A stretch of DNA of 12,482 nucleotides from Acidobacteriaceae bacterium (GCA_030049955.1 JASIJX010000117.1:1-12482), one strand, 5' to 3'; positions 1 to 7,540 are shown, numbered from the stretch's first letter. Numbers and translations: made by a program. Notes: generated from the letters alone by a model not told the origin.

Positions 1-3000
1 TTGTTCTGGTTGCTGTTCTTCGTAGCCGAGATGTTGCTGAAGCTCGTTGTTGTGAAGTTCAACTGGCCCGGCTGAGCGAAGGGCGGCGTGTTCGTGGTGT
101 TGAAGGCTTCGGCGCGGAACTGCAGAATCGTCGATTCCGTGAATTTGAAGTTCTTGAGGATTGACGAATCCAGATTTGCGAAATGCGGTCCGCGTACCTG
201 CTGGAGAGGGCCGCCAAGCGGAGCAGTGCTAGTCTGCCCTATGGTGGTGGCTACCGGTGGCTGTGCAAACGCAGCGGGGTTCATCCACTGGGTGTAGTTG
301 TGCGGGCCGGCGTAGAGACTTTGCCCGGTGAGATTGGCAGAGCAACCAAAATCGGCAGACGTCGAATTCGGGCATGTGACTGTGAGGGGCTGCCCGCTTT
401 GGAACGTGTAGAAGCCATTGATCACCCACCCGCCCACGATGAGATCCGCGGCCTTGCTCATCGAGCCTCCAAATTGGAGTCCACGGCCAAAGGGCAGATT
501 GTACGTTCCGGCCATGTGTACGAGGCCGGCAGCATCACCGTCGCACAGAGCGTAGTCGCCCTTGATGCCGAATCCGGCCAGCCACTGGGCGCGGTAGCCT
601 ACGTTGTACTCCGAGTTCTGCGGCGCGTGCTGGTCGGTCAGACACTTCGACCAGGTATAGTTGCCGAGCAGCGAAAGCCCAAAGCCCATCTGGTGCTGAT
701 ACGTTACCTGCAAGGCGTTGTAGCTGCTGGCGGCATTGGTGGTGTTGTAGGTGCTGTTCTTGGAGAAGTATGGGTAGGGAATGTAGTACTGGGTGTTTGA
801 GCTGGTGGGCAAGATCTGGGAGGGGCTGTTCGTGTTCCCCAGAATGTCCAGGTGACGACCCTGGGTGGCGACATATCCCACCTGGATCGCGTCGTGGCTC
901 GTGAATTGATCCTCGACGGTCAGGTTCTCGGTCTGTACAAGCGGCGTCTGGTAGTTAATCTGGCGGGCGTCGAAGGGAAGACCCAGATAGTCGCTACCGA
1001 TGTATTGACCATTCACGCAGGAATTGCCGGACGGGCAAGTCACCGCTGTGGTTGTGTACGGGGTTGGGCTTTGCAGTACGGTTGGATTCTGGAAGTTGAA
1101 GTACGTGAAGGACTGCTCCATGGTTGCCGCCTGGCCGGGAGCCAGCAGCAATGGGTGATTGCTATCGGGAGCGGGGACGGTCTGGGTGTAGACGAACGGG
1201 TAGTTGAATCCCAGCGTGCCGCCGTAACCGAGATTGGCCAGCGCTCCGTATGCCGTGCCGAATCCTCCGCGCACAACCAGCGTGGGCCGCAGTTTGTACG
1301 CGAACCCAACGCGCGGCGCAAAATTGTCCTTTTGAGCGTTCCCGGTAGCGAGGCCGGCGTTGCAGCTGATGTTGACATTGCTCAGAGCGGCGATTGTATT
1401 GAAGATCGTCGCTCGCGCGACCGCGCATCCTTGGCTGGACATCTCGTAGGTGGCGGTGGGCCCGTTGCCGCCCGCAGCGACGAAGTTGGCCTGGTAACCC
1501 CGGGTTTCGGCATAAGGCGTGAACAGATCCCAGCGCAGGCCGAGATTCAGCGTCAACCTGGGATTCACCTTCCAGTCGTCCTGGAAGTAAGCGCCAATGT
1601 ACCAGCGATGGTCGTCGGTAGCAGCGATATTGGAGCCGGAGAATTGGTTCATGCCGCCAACGTCATCGACCGTCGATCCGACTCCGGCCACGCCGCTGAC
1701 CATCGAAGCCACCGGCGCCACAAGGAAATCGCCAATGCCGTTCAGGCCTGTGCCGCTTTGGCTGATGCGGTTGGGAACGTCGGTGTACATGCCGTTGAAG
1801 CTGAAGTCGCCGCGGCCTTGCGGCGGCTGCGAGATGTTGGCTGTCATATCGTCCACCTGGATGCCGGTCTTGAAGGCGTGGTTGCGCCAGACCTTGGTGA
1901 CTGCATCCACGCCCTCCAGGCTATAGACGGTTTGAATGGTGGGGGTGTAGTTCCCGACGCCGATCCCGCGAAGGTTGGCGATGTTCATATATGGGAATCC
2001 GCCGTTGTTGGCCACCTGTTGAATCCCCTGGATGCCGAACTCGAGCGGAATACTGCATGAACCCGAGGTCACGTTGGTTCCTGTGCAGGCTGAGCTGCCG
2101 ATGACGTTGCCGTAAATTGATTGCTGGAACTTGTCGGCGTGAACCATGCCCACATGCATATCGTTGGTAAGTGTGGGTGTAATGATGCGCGTATAGCCGA
2201 CCGCCCAGGCGTAGGCCGGCAGGCTGTCGTTGCGCGCGTCGGTCTGGCCCACGGCATACCCGGGAAAGTATCCCGGCAGGTAGGCGTTCAGCAGGCTGCG
2301 GTCATAGACACCGAACAGGATGTCCTTGGGGCTGATGTTGGCATCGATGCGAACGTCCCAGGTATTGGTGTTCTTGTCCTCGATCGGAATGTAGCTGGGG
2401 AAATTGCTGCTAAGCTTGTTGAGCACTGTTGGAAACGGAAAGAGGTTAAGGACCTTGACCGCGTTCGGGTCAATGCGCGACGTTGGGATAATGTTGAGGT
2501 TGCCGACGGTATAGGTCGCCCCGGCCAAGCCGCCGACTGCATAGTTACCGGCGGGGCATCCGCTCGCCGTGCACTTGTAGAACGGATCGCGAACATAGGC
2601 TCCAGGTGTTCCTGTCAAGCCGGTGATGGGATCGAGTCCGCTGGCTGGTATGGTGCGCGTGGTAGCCGGATCGAGGATAGTGCCGTTGGGAAATACGCGG
2701 CCCAATGCATCGGCCGGCGCCGACCCGCTATTGAAGTTGATGTTGTCCTGCAGGTTGGTAAAACCGCTGCCGAATTCGCTGGTGGCCGTGCATCCCGATG
2801 CAGATGTTACCCCGGCCACGTCGCAGGTGGGAACGTTTTGGCCGCCCGGCGATTCAGGCAGTACGTAGCGTCCACCCTGATAATCGGCGAACCAGAAGAG
2901 CCGGTTCTTGCCGTGGATAACGCCGGGAATGATGACAGGGCCCCCGGCCGTGAAGCCAAACAGATTCTGATGGTAGTCGGGTATAGGACCGGAGACGCAA

Positions 3001-3890
3001 CCGCTGCTTGAGCAGGTCCTGTTGAAGAAGTAATTCGCGTTCAAATCGTCGTTGCGCACGTACTCCCAGAGGTCGCCGTGGATGCCGTTCGTCCCTGACT
3101 TGATGGATGCGTTGACAACGCCGCCGGTGGAGTGGCCGAATTCGGCGTTGAAGTCGCCTGCCTGCAGGGTGAACTCCTGAAGGGCGTCTGGCGGTGGGAC
3201 GATGGCGGCGTTGGTCAGGGTATAGTTGCCGCCATAGATTTCAATATTGTCGTTAATGCCGTTCAGGCGGAAATCGTTTTGCCATTCGTCAACGCCATTC
3301 ACCCTAAAATAACCAGATTCAGAGCTGCCTGCGTCGGGGGTGATTCCTCCGCCACCGGATCCGGTCGGCGTCGTGCTGACACCTGCGGAAAGCTGCGCCA
3401 GCGAGGTCCAATCGCGGGTGGCAAGGGGCAGATCGTTGACGGCTTGATTGGTGACGGTCTGGCCGACCTGAGCGTTTTCCGTCTCGAGCAGCGGAGCCGC
3501 AGCCGTAACTGTAACAGTCTGCTGCACATTGCTCGTGGAAAGCTTCACGTCCACTGTATTCACCTGCTGAACCTGGACGATGATGCCGTGCTCAAGAAAT
3601 TTGCTGAATCCTGCGGCATCCGCCTCAAGGGTGTAATTGCCGGGGAGCACGTCATCGAAGACGTAGGTGCCGGTCGCGGTGGATTTGGTGCCAATCCTCG
3701 CGCTGGTTGCCTCGTTCGTTATCGTGATCGTGGCATTGGGGACCACGGCCCCCGACGGATCCTCGACCGTTCCGGTAATCTCGCCACGATCAAGCTGGGC
3801 CGCAAGCCGCGTGGGCAGGCAGACAACGGCCACCAGGGTCGCGATCAGCAGGATCGCGCGCCTTATATTGAGACAGAGACAAATTTTCAT
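1..3890 (-). CDS. Oar-like TonB-dependent receptor with carboxypeptidase-regulatory domain (3' end cut by window)
   Basis: Likely an outer-membrane beta-barrel receptor that imports a ligand using TonB energy; the ligand is unknown. The reverse strand reads open from ATG at 3890 to base 1, giving 1296 residues without a stop. Residues 1-31 are a signal peptide with basic start, hydrophobic core and probable cleavage in LAA|Q. Residues about 36-118 form a CarboxypepD_reg/Cna-B-like domain (GEITGTVEDPSGAVVPNA, then GTYVFDDVLPGNYTLEA). A plug-like region follows from about 150 (NDLPLATRDW, FRVNGVDEWQNDFRLNGIN, EFGHSTGGVVNASIKSGTN). The rest is rich in Asn, aromatic and Gly residues, as in barrel strands, and includes FQDDWKVNPRLTLNLGLRWD. 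The last visible residues resemble the end of this family, so perhaps only 10-20 are missing. GGAGGT lies 7 bp before the ATG. Several short-spaced Cys pairs occur in putative loops. It is divergent from the membrane regulator gene at 4315. Family assignment is confident; no TonB box was identified. Confidence 0.93.
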   Translation of the reverse strand, partial: MKICLCLNIRRAILLIATLVAVVCLPTRLAAQLDRGEITGTVEDPSGAVVPNATITITNEATSARIGTKSTATGTYVFDDVLPGNYTLEADAAGFSKFLEHGIIVQVQQVNTVDVKLSTSNVQQTVTVTAAAPLLETENAQVGQTVTNQAVNDLPLATRDWTSLAQLSAGVSTTPTGSGGGGITPDAGSSESGYFRVNGVDEWQNDFRLNGINDNIEIYGGNYTLTNAAIVPPPDALQEFTLQAGDFNAEFGHSTGGVVNASIKSGTNGIHGDLWEYVRNDDLNANYFFNRTCSSSGCVSGPIPDYHQNLFGFTAGGPVIIPGVIHGKNRLFWFADYQGGRYVLPESPGGQNVPTCDVAGVTSASGCTATSEFGSGFTNLQDNINFNSGSAPADALGRVFPNGTILDPATTRTIPASGLDPITGLTGTPGAYVRDPFYKCTASGCPAGNYAVGGLAGATYTVGNLNIIPTSRIDPNAVKVLNLFPFPTVLNKLSSNFPSYIPIEDKNTNTWDVRIDANISPKDILFGVYDRSLLNAYLPGYFPGYAVGQTDARNDSLPAYAWAVGYTRIITPTLTNDMHVGMVHADKFQQSIYGNVIGSSACTGTNVTSGSCSIPLEFGIQGIQQVANNGGFPYMNIANLRGIGVGNYTPTIQTVYSLEGVDAVTKVWRNHAFKTGIQVDDMTANISQPPQGRGDFSFNGMYTDVPNRISQSGTGLNGIGDFLVAPVASMVSGVAGVGSTVDDVGGMNQFSGSNIAATDDHRWYIGAYFQDDWKVNPRLTLNLGLRWDLFTPYAETRGYQANFVAAGGNGPTATYEMSSQGCAVARATIFNTIAALSNVNISCNAGLATGNAQKDNFAPRVGFAYKLRPTLVVRGGFGTAYGALANLGYGGTLGFNYPFVYTQTVPAPDSNHPLLLAPGQAATMEQSFTYFNFQNPTVLQSPTPYTTTAVTCPSGNSCVNGQYIGSDYLGLPFDARQINYQTPLVQTENLTVEDQFTSHDAIQVGYVATQGRHLDILGNTNSPSQILPTSSNTQYYIPYPYFSKNSTYNTTNAASSYNALQVTYQHQMGFGLSLLGNYTWSKCLTDQHAPQNSEYNVGYRAQWLAGFGIKGDYALCDGDAAGLVHMAGTYNLPFGRGLQFGGSMSKAADLIVGGWVINGFYTFQSGQPLTVTCPNSTSADFGCSANLTGQSLYAGPHNYTQWMNPAAFAQPPVATTIGQTSTAPLGGPLQQVRGPHFANLDSSILKNFKFTESTILQFRAEAFNTTNTPPFAQPGQLNFTTTSFSNISATKNSNQN

Positions 3891-3983
3891 ACGTGAAACC
3901 TCCAAAAATCGTGTCTTGCTACACGTGTGCTTCGCCCTGCTTTTGGGGAGCCTGCGACACAGTAGTATGTTTGCAGGGAAGAG

Positions 3984-3999
3984 GGGAGTGTTTACCCTC
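3984..3999. promoter_or_regulatory. Operator-like element 1
   Basis: GGGAGTGTTTACCCTC matches the element at 4157-4172 at 14 of 16 positions. Its outer bases form an imperfect inverted repeat, with GT and AC half-sites around a 4-bp centre. It lies about 95 bp upstream of the receptor start codon. Two copies in one divergent intergenic region suggest a binding site for a dimeric regulator; the regulator is not identified. Confidence 0.5.
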
Positions 4000-4008
4000 G
4001 AAATCACA

Positions 4009-4020
4009 AGTGTATACACT
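4009..4020. promoter_or_regulatory. Perfect 12-bp palindrome AGTGTATACACT
   Basis: The palindrome is exact over 12 bp and extends to 4005-4024 with one mismatched pair. Its centre is 23 bp from the centre of operator-like element 1, about two helical turns. The core GTGTATAC resembles GTGTTTAC and GTATATAC in the two 16-bp elements, so all three could be variants of one site. It lies about 120 bp upstream of the receptor start. Confidence 0.5.
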
Positions 4021-4156
4021 AGTGGGAATCTCCCGTATCTTGCTGAAGGGCAGATAATTACGGCCTAGTTAAAATGTTTGTGACTGTGGAAATATGCTAG
4101 ACTTGAATTCGTTGGGCCACCGCTGGATTTGCCCACCAGAGCAGCATTATCGACTC

Positions 4157-4172
4157 GGGAGTATATACCCTC
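4157..4172. promoter_or_regulatory. Operator-like element 2
   Basis: GGGAGTATATACCCTC is a near-copy of the element at 3984-3999, on the same strand and 173 bp away. Its centre GTATATAC is a perfect 8-bp palindrome, and alternating outer G/C bases extend the symmetry. It ends 20 bp before the -35 of the candidate promoter for the regulator gene. The core fits the GT-N-TA-N-AC pattern known for some GntR/HutC-type sites, but this is only a resemblance. Confidence 0.5.
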
Positions 4173-4191
4173 TTCAACCGGTGAATTTCGT

Positions 4192-4222
4192 TTGACGGAA
4201 CTGAATAACGAAGCTTAATAAT
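4192..4222 (+). promoter_or_regulatory. Candidate sigma70-type promoter for the membrane regulator gene
   Basis: TTGACG at 4192-4197 matches the -35 consensus at 5 of 6 positions. AATAAT at 4217-4222 matches the -10 consensus at 5 of 6. The 19-bp spacer is longer than the preferred 17. It would give a leader of roughly 85 nt before the start codon at 4315. Prediction only. Confidence 0.4.
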
Positions 4223-4301
4223 AGACAGGCTGCGCATCACGTTGCGCCCCGTCCTCGCAACTTGTCTTAAGCCAGAGCAGTAATGCTTCCCGGTCAATTC
4301 C

Positions 4302-4307
4302 GGAGGG
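4302..4307 (+). promoter_or_regulatory. Ribosome-binding site favouring the ATG at 4315
   Basis: GGAGGG lies 7 bp before ATG 4315 and only 4 bp before the in-frame GTG at 4312. Spacing and codon type both favour the ATG, giving a protein one residue shorter than the GTG start. Confidence 0.65.
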
Positions 4308-4314
4308 TACTGTG

Positions 4315-5685
4315 ATGGAACGCGCGACCACGGCCATCCAGCACAAACAAAAATCGCTCGTTCGCGATGGGGGCCCCCTCGAGGTCAGGCCCGAGATCAA
4401 AGACGATCCGCGCTGGGAACTTGTGCAGCGGATCATCGCCGGGCCGCATTTCGCGCGCTCTCCACTGCTTTCACGGTTTCTGCTGTTCGTTGTGGCCGAA
4501 ACGCTCGAGGGCCGCGGCGACGAAATCGGCGAACATCAGATCGGCGTGCAGGTCTTCGATCGCCCTTCAGATTACCGGACACTCGAAGACAACATTGTTC
4601 GCAATTACGCCCGGCAGTTGCGCAAGCGACTGGCGGAATATTTTGCCAACGAGGGCAGTGCGGAGGAGTGGCGCCTCGACGTCCCAGTGGGTGGGTACGT
4701 GCCGGTGTTTGCACGCGCCGCGGATGCCAGTTCGCCTTCCCCCGCGGATCACTTGCCGATTACGGTGAAGATCCGCACGCAGAGTAACGTTTCGCCAGAG
4801 AGCGCAGCTCAGGAGACCGCTCGGCCGGGATGGAGGCGCAGACTGCTTGCTGGCGCTGCCGTGGCCAGCTATACCGCAGTGCTGGTTGCCCTTACCTTGA
4901 TTGTTGCGGCACACATCGGGGCCAGGCAGGCAGCTTCAGAGCCGGCACACATCTTGTGGACCACGCTTTTCGATGGGCCTTCGACCAGCTACATCGTGCC
5001 CTCGGATGCAGGCTTCAACTTGCTCGAAGATCTGTCACACCATCCCATGCCGCTGACCGAATACATGCAGGGCAACTACCGCCAGGAGCCGCTCATGGGC
5101 GTGGATTCGCACAGCGCCGAGGACCTGCGCTCGCAGCGTCTTACTCCGTTTGTGGATTTTCAGATTGTGGCGGCGCTGGCGCGGCTGCCTGAAGCAAATC
5201 CGGAACGCGTCTTTATCCGCTTTCCGCGCGATTTGCGCCTCGATGACCTCAAGAATTCCAATGCTGTGATTCTCGGATCGGTGAGCAGCAATCCCTGGGC
5301 GGCCATTGCTGAGAGCAGCGCCAACTTCAGGATCGTTGACAGCCCCGGAATGCAGGGCGCCGAGATTCTGAACCTGAAGCCACTATCAGGCGAGTCGCCG
5401 AGCTATGCCAGCCATTGGGACGAGCCGGCGCATGAAACGTTTGCGCTGATTGCGCTGCTGCCGAACCTGAGCGGGACCGGCCACTTGCTGCTGCTGCAAG
5501 GCCTGGACGTGGCGGGGACACAAGCGGCCGCGGAGATGCTTCTGCATCCCTCGGCGATTACGCCTATTCTGAAGCGCGCTACGCGGCCTGACGGCACGCT
5601 GCGCAATTTTGAAGTGCTGCTGCGCTCGACCAGTATTGAATCAAGCGCTACCGGAACCCAGGTGATTGCGAGCAGAATCTACTGA
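4315..5685 (+). CDS. Membrane-anchored regulator-like protein: cytoplasmic N-terminal domain, one TM helix, extracytoplasmic domain
   Basis: This 456-residue protein has three parts. Residues about 33-130 contain a conserved module with short motifs SPLLSRFLLFVVAETLEGRG, FDRPSDYRTLEDNIVRNYAR, QLRKRLAEYF and VPVGGYVPVF. I recognise this from acidobacterial hypothetical proteins and the N-termini of some rhizobial adenylate-cyclase/TPR proteins, where it is thought to be a winged-helix-like DNA- or partner-binding domain. Residues about 180-201 form one hydrophobic helix preceded by four basic residues (RPGWRRRLL), predicting N-terminus inside and C-terminus outside. The remaining 250 residues show no family I can name. 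The layout resembles a ToxR/CadC-type one-component regulator that senses outside the membrane. It is divergent from the receptor gene and 35 bp upstream of the oxidoreductase gene, so it may control both. Coding is confident; the regulatory function is inferred. Confidence 0.75.
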   Translation: MERATTAIQHKQKSLVRDGGPLEVRPEIKDDPRWELVQRIIAGPHFARSPLLSRFLLFVVAETLEGRGDEIGEHQIGVQVFDRPSDYRTLEDNIVRNYARQLRKRLAEYFANEGSAEEWRLDVPVGGYVPVFARAADASSPSPADHLPITVKIRTQSNVSPESAAQETARPGWRRRLLAGAAVASYTAVLVALTLIVAAHIGARQAASEPAHILWTTLFDGPSTSYIVPSDAGFNLLEDLSHHPMPLTEYMQGNYRQEPLMGVDSHSAEDLRSQRLTPFVDFQIVAALARLPEANPERVFIRFPRDLRLDDLKNSNAVILGSVSSNPWAAIAESSANFRIVDSPGMQGAEILNLKPLSGESPSYASHWDEPAHETFALIALLPNLSGTGHLLLLQGLDVAGTQAAAEMLLHPSAITPILKRATRPDGTLRNFEVLLRSTSIESSATGTQVIASRIY

Positions 5686-5720
5686 GTCGCAATGGGCAAC
5701 AGACTAACAGGGAAACGGAT

Positions 5721-6941
5721 ATGAGCATATCTTTGCCGGTGCGGAGGGAGTTCCTGAAGCAGGCGGGATGGGCAGGAGGATGGATCGCGGGCTGGATTGG
5801 TTCGGAGGCCATGCTGTCCGGCTTGCCGCCTGGAGAGGCGAGCGCGCACGGCGTTGTGGTCGAGGATGCGGTACCGCTGCAGGCCGAGGAAGAGAAGCCG
5901 AAGCATCACATCCGGTTTGCCGTCTGCGGCATGAGCCACGACCACATCTTTGGCATGATCGCTGCGGTGCAGCGTGGCGGCGGTGAGATAGTTGCCGCAT
6001 GGGGCGGTGAAGACGACAAGCTCGCGCAGTTCCGGCGGCGTTTTCCCGATGTGAAGATCGCGAGGACGCAGCAGGAGATCATCGAGGATACTTCGATCCA
6101 ACTGGTGCTGAGCTCCCAGATTCCGTGCGAGCGCGCGCCTTTGGGTGTGCGGGTTATGCAGCACGGCAAGGACTTTCTTGCCGATAAGCCGGGCATCACA
6201 ACGCTCGAACAACTCGCGGAGGTGCGGAGAAGCATCGCTGCAACGGGACGGATCTACGCCATTATGTATAGCGAGCGCCTAGAGGTGAAGGCAGCTGTAT
6301 ACGCTGGCCAGCTTGTGCAGCAGGGAGCCATTGGCAGGGTGATCCAGACGATCAACATTGCGCCGCACCAGATTTATCAGCGCGCCGGCGATTCCGGCGG
6401 CGGCAGTGGCCGGCCGGAGTGGTTTTGGAATCCGGAGCAGTACGGCGGAATCCTGTGCGATATCGGCTCGCATCAGGTAGATCAGTTCCTTTTTTATACC
6501 GGATCGACAGAGGCTGAAGTCGTGGAGTCGCAGGTAGCTAATGTGCGCCATCCTGACCGGCCGAGGTTTCAGGACTTCGGCGACATGGTGTTGCGCGGCG
6601 ATCGCGGCTTGGGCTACGTACGGCTCGACTGGTTCACGCCAGATGGGTTGGGCACGTGGGGCGACGGGCGGCTGTTCATTCTCGGTACAGACGGTTATAT
6701 CGAGGTGCGTAAGTACACCGATGTCGCAGTAGGGCCCCAGGGAAACAATCTTTTCCTGGTCGATACGAACACAGCGCGCTACATCGATTGCAACAAAATG
6801 CCGCTGCCTTTCGGGTCGCAGTTTGTCGCCGATATTGCGAATCGCACTCACACTGCGCAGGACCAGACACAGTGCTTGCTGGCTGCAGAGCTAGTGATCA
6901 AGGCGCAGATGAATTCCCGGCACGTTACGCTAAAGGCCTGA
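5721..6941 (+). CDS. Tat-exported Gfo/Idh/MocA-family oxidoreductase
   Basis: This 406-residue protein is probably an NAD(P)-dependent dehydrogenase or related enzyme acting on a sugar or polyol outside the cytoplasm. The N-terminus has a twin-arginine motif, RREFLK at residues 8-13, then a Gly/Ala/Trp-rich hydrophobic stretch and possible cleavage after ASA at about residue 42. A Rossmann-like domain starts near 63. Its dinucleotide turn reads VCGMSHDH rather than GxGxxG, which is unusual. The family lysine is in ADKPG (Lys156), equivalent to the usual EKP. The second-domain motif is GGILCDIGSHQVD (Asp247, His251), matching the family's catalytic Asp/His signature. Only a weak ribosome-binding site (AGGGAAACGG) precedes the ATG. 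It lies 35 bp after the regulator gene with no visible terminator, so the two are probably co-transcribed. Family assignment is confident; the substrate is unknown. Confidence 0.9.
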   Translation: MSISLPVRREFLKQAGWAGGWIAGWIGSEAMLSGLPPGEASAHGVVVEDAVPLQAEEEKPKHHIRFAVCGMSHDHIFGMIAAVQRGGGEIVAAWGGEDDKLAQFRRRFPDVKIARTQQEIIEDTSIQLVLSSQIPCERAPLGVRVMQHGKDFLADKPGITTLEQLAEVRRSIAATGRIYAIMYSERLEVKAAVYAGQLVQQGAIGRVIQTINIAPHQIYQRAGDSGGGSGRPEWFWNPEQYGGILCDIGSHQVDQFLFYTGSTEAEVVESQVANVRHPDRPRFQDFGDMVLRGDRGLGYVRLDWFTPDGLGTWGDGRLFILGTDGYIEVRKYTDVAVGPQGNNLFLVDTNTARYIDCNKMPLPFGSQFVADIANRTHTAQDQTQCLLAAELVIKAQMNSRHVTLKA

Positions 6942-7105
6942 GGACGTCGGCGGCCACCCCGTCTTACCGATCACCGGCGCCGTCGTAGTCGCTGTGCGAG
7001 AGTCGACACAGAACTCGGAAAGCGTCGGGATACACCAGCATGCAACTTGGCGGCGTGCGATGCGTGCGTCGAAATAAAAGCGAATGGCTTGCAGGATATA
7101 CGCCA

Positions 7106-7131
7106 GGGGTTCGCTCTACTGAGCGGACACC
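7106..7131. other. Compact hairpin of unknown role
   Basis: GTTCGCTC (7109-7116) pairs with GAGCGGAC (7121-7128) across a TACT loop, with one G-U wobble in RNA. After one mismatch, GG (7106-7107) pairs with CC (7130-7131). No T-tract follows on the plus strand; the A-rich run at about 7144-7152 gives a T-run that precedes, not follows, the hairpin on the minus strand. It therefore does not fit an intrinsic terminator in either direction. Confidence 0.45.
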
Positions 7132-7222
7132 TTCAGCCCGAGCCAAAAAAAACAAAAGATTTTCGCAACCTATTTCAGTTCTCAGGAATCAAACCCGGCA
7201 AGTCGGGCAAGACGGCGCTCGT

Positions 7223-7284
7223 GCGATTCTTGCTACTTCGACTTTCCGATTTTCTGCGATTCTTGCCAGTTCGACTTTCCGATT
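7223..7284. repeat. Tandem duplication, 33-nt period
   Basis: A 29-nt unit at 7223-7251 recurs at 7256-7284 with two mismatches. Each copy begins GCGATTCTTGC and ends TTCGACTTTCCGATT, with 4 bp between copies. The period is divisible by three, so overlapping frames show an 11-residue repeat, but nothing supports coding here. It could be a local slippage duplication or a pair of protein-binding sites. Confidence 0.8.
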
Positions 7285-7535
7285 GGCCTTATCTGCGGCG
7301 TACAACCATCAATGATCACGATTAGTATCCTCGCCGGATCATTGTGTCGAGGTGTGGCTTCTCCGCTTGTGCCACCTGACGGAGTGACTGCGTCGATGTA
7401 GCGAAGATCCCGAGGCGATTCGCGGCCGCTGAGCTGCGTGAAGGCCCTTGTCATTGGAAATGAGAGCAGCTATGCTATGGCTCAATCGACTGGTTCGACG
7501 GGTCACTCCGGGTTAATCCCCTCTTCCCCCATCAC

Positions 7536-7540
7536 GGAGA
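7536..7540 (+). promoter_or_regulatory. Ribosome-binding site deciding the radical SAM start
   Basis: GGAGA lies 8 bp before ATG 7549. The upstream in-frame starts, GTG 7438 and ATG 7477, lack a comparable site. The 37 extra residues that GTG 7438 would add are low-complexity Ser/Thr/Gly-rich sequence without domain character. Confidence 0.6.

Larger units (their letters stand above)
3891..4314. promoter_or_regulatory. Divergent intergenic control region with operator-like elements
   Basis: This 424-bp gap separates the start codons of the receptor (minus) and the membrane regulator (plus), so it must drive both unless one promoter lies elsewhere. It is more AT-rich than the flanking genes. 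It contains two near-identical 16-bp elements at 3984-3999 and 4157-4172, a perfect palindrome at 4009-4020, an 8-bp palindrome ACACGTGT at 3921-3928 in the receptor leader, and a candidate plus-strand promoter at 4192-4222. Small open frames here lack a ribosome-binding site and recognisable protein character. I found no convincing -10/-35 pair for the receptor. Confidence 0.7.

Noticed and set aside
852..2060. Plus-strand open frame of about 400 codons antisense to the receptor gene
   Set aside because: It is the complement of a coherent receptor reading frame. Its translation has no recognisable domain, its residue composition is typical of antisense frames in GC-rich DNA, and no ribosome-binding site precedes it. 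The same applies to the plus-strand frames at 183-800, 2121-3011 and 3132-3896.
4078..4098. TTGTGA followed by TATGCT as a plus-strand promoter
   Set aside because: The spacer is only 9 bp, too short for a sigma70-type promoter. The TTGACG/AATAAT pair at 4192-4222 is better.
4097..4297. Minus-strand frame of 66 codons in the divergent intergenic region
   Set aside because: It covers the operator-like element and candidate promoter, has no ribosome-binding site or domain character, and would be an isolated gene inside a control region.
5679..6212. Minus-strand open frame of 177 codons opposite the oxidoreductase gene
   Set aside because: Shadow of the plus-strand Gfo/Idh/MocA frame, whose motifs (RREFLK, DKPG, DIGSHQVD) are clear. 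The antisense translation has no domain features.
6942..6990. Possible terminator after the oxidoreductase gene
   Set aside because: GC-rich inverted segments around GACG and CGTC pair poorly and no T-tract follows.
7047..7325. Possible small gene of 92 codons in the intergenic gap
   Set aside because: No ribosome-binding site. A second overlapping frame is open over the same stretch, and the repeated residues come from the 33-nt DNA repeat.
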